Assembly (NCBI GenBank): GCA_002213445.1
Contig: NJIE01000003.1
Location: forward strand, 248,001 to 312,000
DNA from: Xenophilus sp. AP218F
GTDB lineage: Bacteria; Pseudomonadota; Gammaproteobacteria; Burkholderiales; Chromobacteriaceae
DNA: 64,000 nucleotides
Direction: 5' to 3'
The notes below the pieces were generated by a model, which did not search any database, was not told where the DNA came from, and saw nothing but the letters and a program-made list of their open reading frames with translations. How positions within the stretch are numbered: position 1 is the stretch's first letter; the number at the start of each line of letters is the position of its first letter. The position numbers and the translations under genes are program-made. This document shows positions 8,034 through 17,439 of this stretch, one piece after another.

Positions 8034-11000
8034 TTAAGGCTGACCAGCGACCAGCAAACGCTCCACATCCGCCACATTGCGGCAACGCAGCAGTTGTCCG
8101 GGCGACAGCTCCACGGCGAAGGTTTCACGCATGCGCGCCGCAATGGCTTTCAGATGCTGGGGCAGCAAGCCCATGCTGCTGAAATCCAGCAACTCGTCGG
8201 CCAGTTCCTGATAGGAACGCCCCAGCACGCCCAGATAAATGTCCAACACCGGGCGCCGGTGCCGTGTCGCCGGGGCTGGAGCCTCGGCAACGGCGACAGC
8301 GGGCGCGGGCGGCGCCACAGGGTTCTGAGTCCGAACCTGGGCCGGCGCCTGCAACAGCGCGCGCGCGCCGCGGCGGTCCGGCTTGCCGTTTTGCGACAAA
8401 GGCAGTTGCTCCACCCGCAGGAAGCGCGTGGGCACATGGGATTGCGGCAGGACGCGGCGCGCGTGCTCGCGCAGATCCGCCGCGCTCGCCTCCGCGCCAG
8501 GCTTGGCCACGTAAAGCGCGCCTATGCCCAGCTCCCCCTGTCGCTCGTCGCCCACATCCACCACCAGCACATTGGCCAACGCAGGATGCTTGATCAGCTC
8601 CATCTCGATGTCCGGCAGCGACACCCGCACGCCGCGCACCTTGACGTAGCCGTTCACCCGGCTGTCGAACATCATCACCCCGTCCGGCCGGTAGCGGCCA
8701 CAGTCGCTAGTGCGGAAGGCCCGCGCCTCCTGGCCGGCCTCGTCCAGCACAGTGACGAAGTCGTGCTGGGTCAGCTCGCCGTTTTCCAGATAGCCCAGCG
8801 CCAGATTGACGCCAGCGGTGTGGATGCGTCCGGCCACGCCGGCCGGGCAATGCTCGCCGCGCTCGTTCAGCAGCCAATAGCGGTTGCCGGGCAGCGGCCG
8901 GCCATAGGGCACCTTGGCGCAATCCTCGGCGGCGATGTCGTGCCAGATGCTCCAGATCGTGGTTTCCGTCGGCCCGCCCAAGGACAGCAGCCGCGCCGCC
9001 GGCAGGGCCGCGCGCAAATCCGCGATGATGGACGGCTTGATGTAATCCCCGCCCTGGGCCACCAGCCGCAGGCTTTGCAACCCCCCTTCCCGCCGGCAAG
9101 ACAGCAACATCTCCAGCATGGCCGGCACCGTGCACCACAGCGTGACACCGTGCTCGTCAACCAGCTGGTTCCAGCGCACCGCGTCCTTCTCCTCGCCCGC
9201 CTCCGGCAACACCAACGTGGCGCCGGCGCTTAGGCTGCCCAGCACGTCGAACACCGACATATCGTGATGCAGCGGCGTCACCGACATGCACACATCACGC
9301 TGGCTCACCTGCCAGTGTTCCAGCGTGGAGCCAATGACATTCGCCGTGGCCCGGTTGCACAACACCACGCACTTGGGCTTGCCGGTGGTGCCCGAGGTGT
9401 ACAGGTAATACGCCGGCGTCTCGCTCAGGGACAGCGCCCGCCAGCCGCCGCGCGCGGCGAGCGGCTCGGGCTCGCCCAGCAGTTGTTCCGGCGTGGCCCG
9501 CGCATGCTCCGTCGGCAGCGGCTGGGCCGCCACCACCAGGTTTGGCCGGCAGTTGTCCAGCAGATAACGCAGCCGCTCCTCCGGAGACGCCGCGTCTATC
9601 GGCACCCACACCACGCCGCTGAAGGCGCACGCCAGGGTGAGGATGGTGTGCTCCGGACTGCGCGGCAGGCATACCGCCACCACCTGGCCCGCGCTCACGC
9701 CGCGCGCCTTCAGCGCCGCCATCGCCCGGGACACCGCCTCGCCCAGCTCGCCGTAGCGTATCCGCCGCTGGCCGCTGATCAGCGCCACCCTGGCATTGTC
9801 CGGGTCAAAGATATGGGCGGCGATGCGGCCGAGGAAATCCTCGCGCCGCGCCTCGGCTTCCACGCTGTTCAGCCGGTAATGGCCGTAATCCAGCACCCGC
9901 CCTGCCGGTGCCTCGAATACGCCGCTGTCCACCACCTGCTCGATGGCACGCTCCAGCGCGCTCAGCACCGCACCCACCAGCGCCGGCTCCAATGCATCGC
10001 GGGCGTAGTCGATATCAAACACCAGCGCGCCGTCCGCCCGCGCGGAAAAGCGCAGATCCATCGCCACCTGCGGCGTCTGGGTCAGCCCGCCTATCTGGCG
10101 CATTGCTCCCTCCGCTGCTGCCGGCCACGACAGGCCATTGGTCACCACCACCGGCAGCGCCGGGCCGGGGCCATGGCTTTCAAACAACATCCGCGCCAGA
10201 TCCACCCCGGAGAAGGCCAGATGTTGCAAGCCCTCCATCACGTCCGCCTGCAAGCGGCGGCCGCGCTCCGCCAGGCTGTCCAGCCCCGCCTGCCACGCCA
10301 CCGCGATAAAGCTGGAACGGTTGGAGAAACCGCCGGACGGCGGCGGCGCCACCGGCACCGCCACGCACAAGCCACCCTCGTCCAGCCAGTGCGACAGCAC
10401 CTCCAACACCAGCGCCATCACCGTGGTGTTCTTGAAAAAGCGTTGGCCGTTGCCCAGCTTGCTCAGCCGCTCGAAACGCTCCGCGCTCACGGTCAGGCTT
10501 TGCCGCTCATAGCGCGCCACGCCCAATTGATCCAAGGGCTTGCGCCAGGGCAGCCGCGGCGCGCCGCCGCAATCGGCCAGCTTGTTTTTCCAATACAGCG
10601 CGCCCGCCTTGCGCGCTTCTGCGGACACCTCGGCCGCCGTGGCGGCGGCCGGCCTGCTCGGCTCCACCACGCCCTGGAACAGCTCCAGCATCAGCGCGGC
10701 GATGGAACGGCCGTCTACGATCAAAGCGTCAAAACGCGCAAACACCGTCAAGGAGCCATCAGGCAGCAGGAACAGCATCAACTCCCACGGGGAGTCCTCC
10801 AGATCAAACAGCGCGTGGGCGTAATCCTCGCGCGCCGCCGCCACCCGCTCCTGAGCCGCCTCCGGCGACAAGGCGCGCAAATCCACCTCTCGCAGATTCA
10901 CCCGCGGCTGCGCGCGGACCCGCTGCCGCAAACGCGCAACGTCTATCACCGTGCGCAGGCAATCATGACGCCGCACCATCTCGCCCAGCCGGGCGCGCAA

Positions 11001-12428
11001 CAACGCCGGGTCCATGATGCCGTGGTATTCGCGGAATTCCTGCATCGCCACCCCGCCCAGCGGCAGCTGCGCGGTGCGTCCCAGCAAATACGCCTGCTGC
11101 AACACCGTCAACGGCGTTTCCGCCTCCGGCTGCGCCAGCGGACGCTCCAGCGCGGCCGGGTCTGCCGCCACCGCGGTGGCCAGCGCCACAAAATCGTTGA
11201 ACAACTGGGCAACCCAGTCTTGCGGCAAGGCGTCCAGGCGGATGTCCCAATTGATCAACACCCCGCCGTCCGCGCTGACGATCTGCGCGTCCAGCGCCAC
11301 CTGCGGCCCTTGCGAAATCACCCAGTTCATCGCGCCGAAGGCGCGCCGCACCCGCTCCGAGAACAGCTCTCCGCCTGGCATGTCCAGCGCCGCGGTGAAC
11401 ACCACCGGCGCAATCTGCGGAGAACGGTGATGGCGGGACAAATCCCGCATCAGGTTGACGCCCGGATAAGCGCAATGGCCGGCGCGCTCCAGCAACTGCG
11501 CGGCCAGGCTTCGGCACAGCGCGCCCGTAGTTGGCGCCGCGTCCAAATCCACATCCAGCAACACCAGGTTGGAAAACTCCCCGATGATGCGCTCCGCGCC
11601 CTCCAGCAAGGGCGGCCGCCAGAACACCGGCACGTTCAGCCGGAAGCGCCGGTCCCCGGTGGCCGCGCCCAAGGCCTGGGCGAACAAGCCCAGCATCAGG
11701 CCGGACAGCGTCAGCCGCTGCGCCTTGGCCAAGCGCCGCAAAGCCTGGCGCTGCTCCAATGCCAGCCAGGCGCACAGGCGATGGCTGGACGCCGCGCCCG
11801 CCGGCGCCGCCCGGCGCGGCAAGGACGGCGCCGGCGCGATATTGGGCAATTGCTCGCGCCACCAATCGCGGTCCCGCTCCCGAGCCGCCTTGAGCCAAGG
11901 CTCGTCCCGCGCCCGGTCGCACCACTCAAAGAAAGACGGCGTGGGCGGCAGCTCCGCGTCCGGGGATTCGTAAAACAACGCCAAATCCTCCATCAGCACA
12001 CGGAAGCTGGACGGGTCCACTGCGATCATGTCCGCGTCCACATGCAGCCGGCTATCCCCCGCGCCAAACAGGCTGATGGAAAAACGAGCGGCTTGACCCT
12101 TTGCCAGGTCAAGCCGCTGATGTGCCCACTGCTGGCGCTTGGCTTCCAGGCGCTGCGCCAGCGCCTCTCCCTCCAAGGCGGTGAAATCGTCCACCTCCAA
12201 ATGAGGCGCTTTGTCCGCCGGCGCCAGCGCCTGCATGCCGTCCGCCGTCACGCAGGCGCGCAGCATCCCATGCTCCCGGCCCAGCCTGTCCAGCGCGGCC
12301 ACCAAGCGCGGCAGATCAATGGCCTGGCCGTCGAACTCCGCATACAAATGCGCAGAGACGCCACCCAGATCCGAATGATCGCCCCGGCCCATCCAGCAAG
12401 CCGCTTGCATTGAAGTCAGCTCTCTCAT
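8034..12428 (-). CDS. NRPS: Cy-Cy-A with a degenerate carrier domain
   Basis: 1464 residues. Two cyclization domains carry DxxxxDxx[10 protein letters not shown] (Asp133, Asp138, Ser141) and DALIVDGRS (Asp567, Asp572, Ser575). An adenylation domain (about 895-1370) has [11 protein letters not shown] and the closing NGKPDR lysine. Its A4 segment HHDMSVFD and A5 segment [10 protein letters not shown] look like cysteine-activating domains of thiazoline siderophores, though Ser or Thr cannot be excluded. The C-terminal carrier reads DFSSMGLLP, with Gly1420 where the phosphopantetheinyl serine should be. I favour ATG 12428: AGGGG lies just upstream, the first Cy motif [12 protein letters not shown] follows at once, and earlier in-frame starts (12488, TTG 12533) would place the Fur-like box inside the gene. 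Confidence 0.88.
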   Translation of the reverse strand: MRELTSMQAACWMGRGDHSDLGGVSAHLYAEFDGQAIDLPRLVAALDRLGREHGMLRACVTADGMQALAPADKAPHLEVDDFTALEGEALAQRLEAKRQQWAHQRLDLAKGQAARFSISLFGAGDSRLHVDADMIAVDPSSFRVLMEDLALFYESPDAELPPTPSFFEWCDRARDEPWLKAARERDRDWWREQLPNIAPAPSLPRRAAPAGAASSHRLCAWLALEQRQALRRLAKAQRLTLSGLMLGLFAQALGAATGDRRFRLNVPVFWRPPLLEGAERIIGEFSNLVLLDVDLDAAPTTGALCRSLAAQLLERAGHCAYPGVNLMRDLSRHHRSPQIAPVVFTAALDMPGGELFSERVRRAFGAMNWVISQGPQVALDAQIVSADGGVLINWDIRLDALPQDWVAQLFNDFVALATAVAADPAALERPLAQPEAETPLTVLQQAYLLGRTAQLPLGGVAMQEFREYHGIMDPALLRARLGEMVRRHDCLRTVIDVARLRQRVRAQPRVNLREVDLRALSPEAAQERVAAAREDYAHALFDLEDSPWELMLFLLPDGSLTVFARFDALIVDGRSIAALMLELFQGVVEPSRPAAATAAEVSAEARKAGALYWKNKLADCGGAPRLPWRKPLDQLGVARYERQSLTVSAERFERLSKLGNGQRFFKNTTVMALVLEVLSHWLDEGGLCVAVPVAPPPSGGFSNRSSFIAVAWQAGLDSLAERGRRLQADVMEGLQHLAFSGVDLARMLFESHGPGPALPVVVTNGLSWPAAAEGAMRQIGGLTQTPQVAMDLRFSARADGALVFDIDYARDALEPALVGAVLSALERAIEQVVDSGVFEAPAGRVLDYGHYRLNSVEAEARREDFLGRIAAHIFDPDNARVALISGQRRIRYGELGEAVSRAMAALKARGVSAGQVVAVCLPRSPEHTILTLACAFSGVVWVPIDAASPEERLRYLLDNCRPNLVVAAQPLPTEHARATPEQLLGEPEPLAARGGWRALSLSETPAYYLYTSGTTGKPKCVVLCNRATANVIGSTLEHWQVSQRDVCMSVTPLHHDMSVFDVLGSLSAGATLVLPEAGEEKDAVRWNQLVDEHGVTLWCTVPAMLEMLLSCRREGGLQSLRLVAQGGDYIKPSIIADLRAALPAARLLSLGGPTETTIWSIWHDIAAEDCAKVPYGRPLPGNRYWLLNERGEHCPAGVAGRIHTAGVNLALGYLENGELTQHDFVTVLDEAGQEARAFRTSDCGRYRPDGVMMFDSRVNGYVKVRGVRVSLPDIEMELIKHPALANVLVVDVGDERQGELGIGALYVAKPGAEASAADLREHARRVLPQSHVPTRFLRVEQLPLSQNGKPDRRGARALLQAPAQVRTQNPVAPPAPAVAVAEAPAPATRHRRPVLDIYLGVLGRSYQELADELLDFSSMGLLPQHLKAIAARMRETFAVELSPGQLLRCRNVADVERLLVAGQP

Positions 12429-12496
12429 TTCACGCCCCTGAAAAGTGACAAATGAATTTCTTTCATTTATTTCATCTACATATGGCATCTCTAAAT

Positions 12497-12515
12497 GCGA
12501 ATGATTATAATTTAC
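12497..12515. promoter_or_regulatory. Fur-like box between NRPS and aryl-carrier gene
   Basis: Read on the minus strand this 19-mer matches the Fur consensus at 14 of 19 positions, with TAATCATT intact. It sits between the divergent NRPS start (12428) and carrier start (12553), so one site could control both genes. Confidence 0.5.
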
Positions 12516-12552
12516 ACTATTAGCGTGATGCAATGATCAAGGTGAAATCTTC

Positions 12553-12825
12553 ATGACAAATAAAAAGACAGCAAAACCAAGGCAACTGGAAACCGCCAGC
12601 CCGCGCCAATGGCTGCACAGCCGGCTACGGCAACTGATAGCGGAAGACGGAGAACTGAACCCCACGGAAAACCTGATGTATTACGGCCTGGATTCCCTGC
12701 ACCTGATGACGCTGGCCGCGGAGCTCAACGCCCGCGGCATCTCCGTGCGCACGGAAGAACTGAGCCGCTCACCCACGCTGGCGGACTGGGAAGCGTTGTT
12801 GGACGCCCGGCAAGCGGGCGCTTGA
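12553..12825 (+). CDS. Stand-alone aryl-carrier protein (ArCP)
   Basis: 90 residues forming one four-helix carrier domain. The loading motif is YGLDSLHLMTL with Ser48 as the phosphopantetheine site, closer to EntB/BasF-type aryl carriers (YGLDSVRMM) than to peptidyl carriers (GGHSLL). It would hold 2,3-dihydroxybenzoate or salicylate for the cyclization domains. AAGGTG stands eight bases before ATG 12553. In most relatives this domain is fused to isochorismatase, but here it is free. No DHB synthesis or aryl-AMP ligase gene is in the window, so those must be supplied from elsewhere in the genome. Confidence 0.75.
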   Translation: MTNKKTAKPRQLETASPRQWLHSRLRQLIAEDGELNPTENLMYYGLDSLHLMTLAAELNARGISVRTEELSRSPTLADWEALLDARQAGA

Positions 12826-13210
12826 GGCACAACCAGTACGGCGAAAGGCTGTTCACGTTTTGGGCCCGCTTTTTGAGCTTGCCTGCCAGTCCCGCGCATC
12901 CGATGCGCCCTGGGTCCTTCACGCCCGCCGGGAAGCACCGGCAATGAAAACCATCATCCGCACAGCGGATGCAAAAAACAGGCAAAAACCGGGCGCCAAC
13001 CCGCGCCCAGCCAACAAGGAAAAACATCCGGCAATACCCACCCACTGAGGATCTATTCACGATCTTGCGAGCTAAGACGAGACAAGGCGGGAACAGCTGA
13101 GAAAGCGGAATGCGCACAGGATGCATGAGCATTTCGAAGGTGTTCTGAACGCCGTATCGCCGACGCGTAGCGGATCGTGAGCAGGTTCTGAGAAACCACG
13201 GAGCTACCCC
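12826..13210. other. Intergenic region upstream of histidine decarboxylase
   Basis: 385 bp without a coding gene. The left half shows nothing clear. The right half is a repeat element with inverted ends (see 13047-13189). The decarboxylase ribosome site, weak GGAGCT, lies just after the repeat, so its promoter must be within or upstream of the repeat. Confidence 0.5.
13047..13189. repeat. 143-bp repeat element with imperfect inverted ends
   Basis: The left end GAGGATCTATTCACGATC and the reverse complement of the right end, AGAACCTGCTCACGATCC, are alike at most positions, so the unit is bounded by imperfect inverted repeats. A third copy of the terminus, AGAGTCTGTTCATAATCTG, lies at 14373-14396, directly after the hdc stop. 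This is probably a genome-wide small mobile repeat, but copy number cannot be judged from one window. Confidence 0.5.
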
Positions 13211-14374
13211 ATGTCGCTGTCTTCCCTAGACCAAAACCGTATCGAATCTTTTTGGCAGTACTGCTTGCAGCATCAATATTTCAATCTTGCTTACCCGGAA
13301 TCGGCCGACTTCGACTACACCCGCTTGCACCGCTTCCTGCGCTTCTCCATCAACAATTGCGGCGACTGGAACGAAAGCAGCAACTACCTGCTGAACTCCT
13401 TCGACTTCGAACGCGAAGTCATGCACTTCTTTGCGGAGCTGTTCCACATCCCCTTTGACGAAAGCTGGGGCTACGTGACCAACGGCGGTACCGAAGGCAA
13501 TATGTTTGGCTGCTACCTCGCCCGAGAACTGTTCCCGGACGCCACGCTGTACTACTCCAAGGACAGCCACTACTCCGTGGCCAAGATCATCAAGCTGCTG
13601 CGCATCAAATCCCGCGCGGTGGACTCCCTGCTCAGCGGCGAAATCGACTACGACGACCTGGTGACCAAAATCCAACAGGACCAAGAACACCACCCCATCG
13701 TCTTCGTCAACGTGGGCACCACCATGAAAGGCGCCGTGGACGACATCGGCATCATCCAGGACAAGCTGGCCCAGGCCGGCATCCCGCGGCGGGACTACTA
13801 CCTGCACGCGGACGCCGCGCTCAGCGGCATGATCCTGCCCTTTGTCGACGCCCCGCAGCCCTACTCCTTCGCAGACGGCATCGACTCCATCAGCGTATCC
13901 GGCCACAAGATGATAGGCTCACCCATGCCATGCGGCATCGTGCTGGCCAAACGCAGCAATGTGTCGCGCATCTCCGTGGAAATCGACTACATCTCCGCCA
14001 AAGACCAAACCATCAGCGGCTCCCGCAACGGGCACACTCCCATGATGCTGTGGGCGGCCATCAAGAGCCGGCCGCTGGCGGAATGGCGTCGCAAAGTGCG
14101 CCACTGCCTGGACATGGCCCAATACGCGATAGACCGCTTCCAGGCCGCCGGCATCCCGGCCTGGCGCTGCCAGAACTCCATCACCGTGGTGTTCCCCAGC
14201 CCGTCCGAACCCGTGTGCAACAAACACGGCCTGGCCCGATCCGGCGGCGCGGCCCATCTGATCACCACGCCCCACCACCACGACAGCCAGCGACTGGACC
14301 GCCTGATTGACGACATCATCCAAGACCTGGGCACCGTAACGACCCCGGCAGGCGCCGCCATGAGCGCGGCTTAG
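13211..14374 (+). CDS. hdc: PLP-dependent histidine decarboxylase
   Basis: 387 residues of the group II pyridoxal decarboxylase family, histidine type (BasG, AngH). The N-terminal [13 protein letters not shown] cofactor-phosphate loop and the lysine in [12 protein letters not shown] (Schiff base) are intact, with HADAALSG providing the Asp that binds the PLP ring. The product is histamine, which the N-hydroxylase then converts to N-hydroxyhistamine as the siderophore hydroxamate unit. Length is normal for the family. The gene is intact but hemmed in by repeats and an IS element, so its expression may depend on the repeat upstream. Confidence 0.92.
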   Translation: MSLSSLDQNRIESFWQYCLQHQYFNLAYPESADFDYTRLHRFLRFSINNCGDWNESSNYLLNSFDFEREVMHFFAELFHIPFDESWGYVTNGGTEGNMFGCYLARELFPDATLYYSKDSHYSVAKIIKLLRIKSRAVDSLLSGEIDYDDLVTKIQQDQEHHPIVFVNVGTTMKGAVDDIGIIQDKLAQAGIPRRDYYLHADAALSGMILPFVDAPQPYSFADGIDSISVSGHKMIGSPMPCGIVLAKRSNVSRISVEIDYISAKDQTISGSRNGHTPMMLWAAIKSRPLAEWRRKVRHCLDMAQYAIDRFQAAGIPAWRCQNSITVVFPSPSEPVCNKHGLARSGGAAHLITTPHHHDSQRLDRLIDDIIQDLGTVTTPAGAAMSAA

Positions 14375-14491
14375 AGTCTGTTCATAATCTGCCGCGCTGC
14401 GGCAATGCCGCATAAAAAGCCGCCCGTGGTCTGTCCCGCCCTTCGTGGACACTAACTTAAGGTGGATAATCACCACTTAGGAGCTGTGTCC

Positions 14492-14785
14492 ATGAATAAA
14501 ACCAGACGTACTTTCCCCGATTCCCTCAAGCGAGAGGCGGTTGAACAGGTACTTGCCGGCACACCATTACGGCATGTCGCCCAAGCATTCGAGAGTGCCG
14601 AGTCGCTGCTCGGCAAGTGGAAGCGCCAATTTCAAGAGGCTGGAACCGATGCTTTCCCCGGTCGAGGCAGGCAGAGCGGCGAAGCGGCCGAACTGAAACG
14701 ACTTCGTGACGAACTCGCTCGCGTCACCATGGAGCGTGATGTTCTAAAAAAAGCGCTCGCCATCTTCTCGCAACCCACGAAGTGA
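14492..14785 (+). CDS. IS3-family OrfA
   Basis: 97 residues with the helix-turn-helix of IS3 OrfA (LKREAVEQVLAGTPLRHVAQ) and a C-terminal leucine-zipper region. It binds the IS ends. An A-rich run, TAAAAAAAG near 14746, is a typical -1 slippage site for making the OrfAB fusion, and OrfB begins four bases before the OrfA stop. I start at the ATG of MNKTRRTFPD rather than ten codons earlier. Confidence 0.85.
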   Translation: MNKTRRTFPDSLKREAVEQVLAGTPLRHVAQAFESAESLLGKWKRQFQEAGTDAFPGRGRQSGEAAELKRLRDELARVTMERDVLKKALAIFSQPTK

Positions 14786-15648
14786 AGTTCCGTGCCATTC
14801 AGGCACTGTCGGGCCGCTACCCGGTCGGCCCGATGTGCCAACTATTTCGTGTGTCCCGTAGTGGCTACTATGCATGGCTACATCGCCCACCTTCAGCGCG
14901 AGAGATGGCAAACCGACAATTGCTGCGAGAAATCCGGCTGGTGCACGCCGAGGTAAATGGTATTTATGGCCATCGACGTATCCATGCCGAACTTCGGGCG
15001 CAGGGCTTTGCTTGCGGGAGGCATCGCATCGCCAAATTGATGCGGCACAACGGTATCAGGGTCAGAACCCGTAAGTGTTGGAGACCCGTCAGTGGAGGCC
15101 AGCACCTTCTCCCCGTCGCACCGAATCTGCTACAACGGCAGTTTGCAGCAGACAATCTCAATCAGCGCTGGGTATCTGATATGACCTATATCCGGACTGG
15201 CGAAGGGTGGCTGTATTTGGCGGTGGTACTGGACTTGTACTCCCGGGCTGTCGTGGGCTGGGCAATGCATCACCGGATGCAACAAGAACTGGTACATGCG
15301 GCCTTGACGATGGCTGTGGCACGTCGCAAGCCTTCTGGAGAAGTGATTCTGCATTCGGACCGAGGGAGCCAGTACTGTGCCTTTGACTACCAGGCATTGC
15401 TGAAGCGGCATGGAATAGTGCCAAGCCACTCCCGCGCCGGGAACTGCTGGGATAATGCAGCGATGGAGAGTTTCTTCCGTTCTCTGAAGTCGGAACGTGT
15501 TTATCTGACCCACTACCGGAGCTAGGAGGAGGCGCGGACGGATGTGTTTGATTACATCCGCTTTTACAATCACCAACGACGTCATTCGACCCTGGGGTAT
15601 GTCACCCCGGTTGAATACGAGCGACGTCGTTCAGTGCTGAGTGCTTAA
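14782..15648 (+). pseudogene. IS3-family OrfB transposase with in-frame amber stop
   Basis: A DDE integrase-fold transposase: SDMTYI (first Asp), HSDRGSQY (second Asp) and NAAMESFFRSLKSE (Glu) are all present. After HYRS a TAG at 15523-15525 interrupts the frame; the same frame then continues EEARTDVFDYIRFYN and on to a TAA at 15646-15648 with normal IS3 sequence. About 40 C-terminal residues are therefore lost. A single base change explains this. Confidence 0.85.
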
Positions 15649-15678
15649 CCCGCTGTCCACGGAGGGCGGGACAGACCA

Positions 15679-15734
15679 TTTAGGTACACAAAAAAATCAG
15701 AACGAGAGAATGTGTACCATATTGTGTACCTAAA
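15679..15734. repeat. Inverted repeat TTTAGGTACACA, integrase arm-like, near mnmE 3' end
   Basis: TTTAGGTACACA (15679-15690) is repeated inverted as TGTGTACCTAAA (15723-15734), with a partial third copy TGTGTACC at 15711. Such repeats resemble arm-type sites of tyrosine integrases. It lies between the IS3 element and mnmE, whose 3' end is a known island attachment site in other bacteria. No integrase gene remains here. Positions 15735-15844 show no gene. Confidence 0.4.
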
Positions 15735-15844
15735 TTTGCTGGATGCCCATGGACCATGGCTGGACGTAGGATTACGACAAACCCAACAAATACAAGGCCA
15801 CCAATCAACAAACAGGGCACAGATGGACCAACCTGGACATATCC

Positions 15845-17197
15845 CTATTTTCCAATACAGAAACGGCTGAAGATCACCCCCAGCAAGTCGTCGGCGGAGA
15901 ACTCGCCGGTGATCTCGGACAGCGCGTTCTGCGCCATGCGCAACTCCTCGGCGAAGATTTCCACCTGCTCCCAGTCGGCGTGGGCCAGCTCCAGGTGCTC
16001 GGCGGCGCGGACGATGGCGTCCAGATGCCGCTGGCGAGCCAGGAACACGCCTTCGTCGGCGCCGCTGTAGCCTATCATCTCCAGCAGCTTGGCCTTGAGC
16101 ACGTCCACGCCGTCGTGGGTGCGCGCCGACAGCCGCACCAGCGGCTGGCCTTCGTGCTCGGACAGGCCCACGCTCTGGCCGGACAGGTCCACCTTGTTGA
16201 ATACCTGCACCCGCGGCAAGGCCGGCGGCAGACGCTCCAGAATCGCCTGCACCTCGGCGGTGAGGCCTTCGCGGCTGTCGGCCAGCACCAGCGCCAGGTC
16301 GGCGCGCTCCACCGCCTGCCAGGTGCGCTCGATGCCTATCTTCTCCACCACGTCGTCGGTGTCGCGCAGGCCGGCGGTATCGATGATGTGCACCGGCACG
16401 CCGTCGATGACGATTTCCTCGCGCACCGTGTCGCGGGTAGTGCCGGCGATATCGGTGACGATGGCGATGTCGTCGCCGGCCAGCGCGTTCATCAGCGACG
16501 ATTTGCCGACGTTGGGCTGGCCCACCAGCACCACGTGCATGCCCTCGCGCAGGATGGCGCCCTGCTTGGCGGTGGCCTGCACCTGGGTGAGGCGGTCGCG
16601 CAGACGCATGAGTTTGCCCAGCGCGTCGGCCTGCTTGAGAAAGTCGATCTCCTCTTCCGGAAAGTCCAGCGTCGCCTCCACCAGCATGCGCAGCGTGATC
16701 AGCTCGTCCACCAGCACGTGGACTTCCTTGGAGAACGCGCCCTTGAGCGATTTGAGCGCGCTTCTGGCGGCGGTTTCGCTGGATGCGTCGATCAGGTCGG
16801 CCACGCTTTCCGCCTGCGCGAGGTCAAGCTTGTCGTTGAGAAAGGCCCGCTTGGTGAATTCGCCCGGCTCCGCCAGCCGCGCGCCAAGCTGAACGCAGCG
16901 CGAGAGCAGCATCTTCATCACCACCGGCCCGCCGTGGCCCTGCAGTTCGATCACGTCTTCGCCGGTAAAGCTGTTGGGGCCGGGGAAGAATAGTATGAGA
17001 CCGTTGTCGATGGCCTGGCCGCGCTCGTCGAAAAAGTCGGTATAGGTGGCGTAGCGCGGCTTGGGCGTCTTGCCGCCGGAGACGGCCTGCGCGAACGGCA
17101 GCAGATTCTTTCCGGAGACGCGGATGACGCCGACGCCGCCGCGGCCGGGGGCGGTGGCGATGGCGCAGATGGTGGCGGGGGTGTAGCTCAGGTTCAT
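15845..17197 (-). CDS. mnmE: tRNA-5-carboxymethylaminomethyl-2-thiouridine GTPase MnmE
   Basis: 450 residues. The N-terminal tetrahydrofolate-binding domain, the helical domain and the inserted GTPase domain (G1 [10 protein letters not shown]3 DTAGLRDT) are complete, and the C-terminus FCIGK with the catalytic cysteine is intact. With MnmG it modifies wobble uridine of tRNAs. ATG 17197 follows AAGGAAA and starts [18 protein letters not shown], the usual beginning. The last codons read TTCTGTATTGG, like the SGI1 attachment site at the mnmE end. Part of the conserved rpmH-rnpA-yidD-yidC-mnmE series. Confidence 0.97.
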   Translation of the reverse strand: MNLSYTPATICAIATAPGRGGVGVIRVSGKNLLPFAQAVSGGKTPKPRYATYTDFFDERGQAIDNGLILFFPGPNSFTGEDVIELQGHGGPVVMKMLLSRCVQLGARLAEPGEFTKRAFLNDKLDLAQAESVADLIDASSETAARSALKSLKGAFSKEVHVLVDELITLRMLVEATLDFPEEEIDFLKQADALGKLMRLRDRLTQVQATAKQGAILREGMHVVLVGQPNVGKSSLMNALAGDDIAIVTDIAGTTRDTVREEIVIDGVPVHIIDTAGLRDTDDVVEKIGIERTWQAVERADLALVLADSREGLTAEVQAILERLPPALPRVQVFNKVDLSGQSVGLSEHEGQPLVRLSARTHDGVDVLKAKLLEMIGYSGADEGVFLARQRHLDAIVRAAEHLELAHADWEQVEIFAEELRMAQNALSEITGEFSADDLLGVIFSRFCIGK

Positions 17198-17390
17198 GCG
17201 GTTTCCTTGCCCGACAGACACGGGCTGAAGAGATTATTTAGCCACGGAAACGCACGGCAAGGCGCGGACAAGGACAAACCGGGGTTTCATCCGGCAGCAA
17301 ACCGCCCTGTGGCTTTGGTCATCGCGCCGGCGCGCGTCAACCGTCCGCGCCATTCCATGCGCTTTCGTGGCTATGGATGGATTATCCAGC

Positions 17391-17416
17391 AAAAAACCCG
17401 GCCAGTGGCCGGGTTT
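17391..17416 (-). terminator. Rho-independent terminator after yidC
   Basis: On the minus strand, AACCCGGCCACTGGCCGGGTT forms a tight hairpin followed by a run of T. It lies 24 bp past the yidC stop and separates yidC from mnmE transcription. Confidence 0.85.
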
Positions 17417-17439
17417 CGGTATCAGGACACTGGCCGCAA

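Larger units (their letters stand above)
14427..15678. mobile_element. IS3-family insertion sequence, inactivated
   Basis: 1252 bp bounded by terminal inverted repeats that begin TGGTCTGTCCCGCCCT and agree at nearly all of the first 26 positions. It encodes OrfA and OrfB of the IS3 family. No direct target duplication can be seen at the ends (CCG against TTT), so the insertion is old or one flank has been rearranged. OrfB has an in-frame stop, so this copy is probably immobile unless helped in trans. Confidence 0.85.

Noticed and set aside
9264-12413. A very long open frame on the plus strand opposite the large NRPS (over 1000 codons)
   Set aside because: It is the GC-rich shadow of the minus-strand NRPS: it is rich in His, Gln and Arg, has no recognisable domain, and the opposite strand has clear NRPS motifs along its whole length.
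14427-15678. A target duplication for the IS3-family element
   Set aside because: The bases outside the inverted repeats do not match; the apparent GGTC/GACC likeness is part of the inverted repeat.
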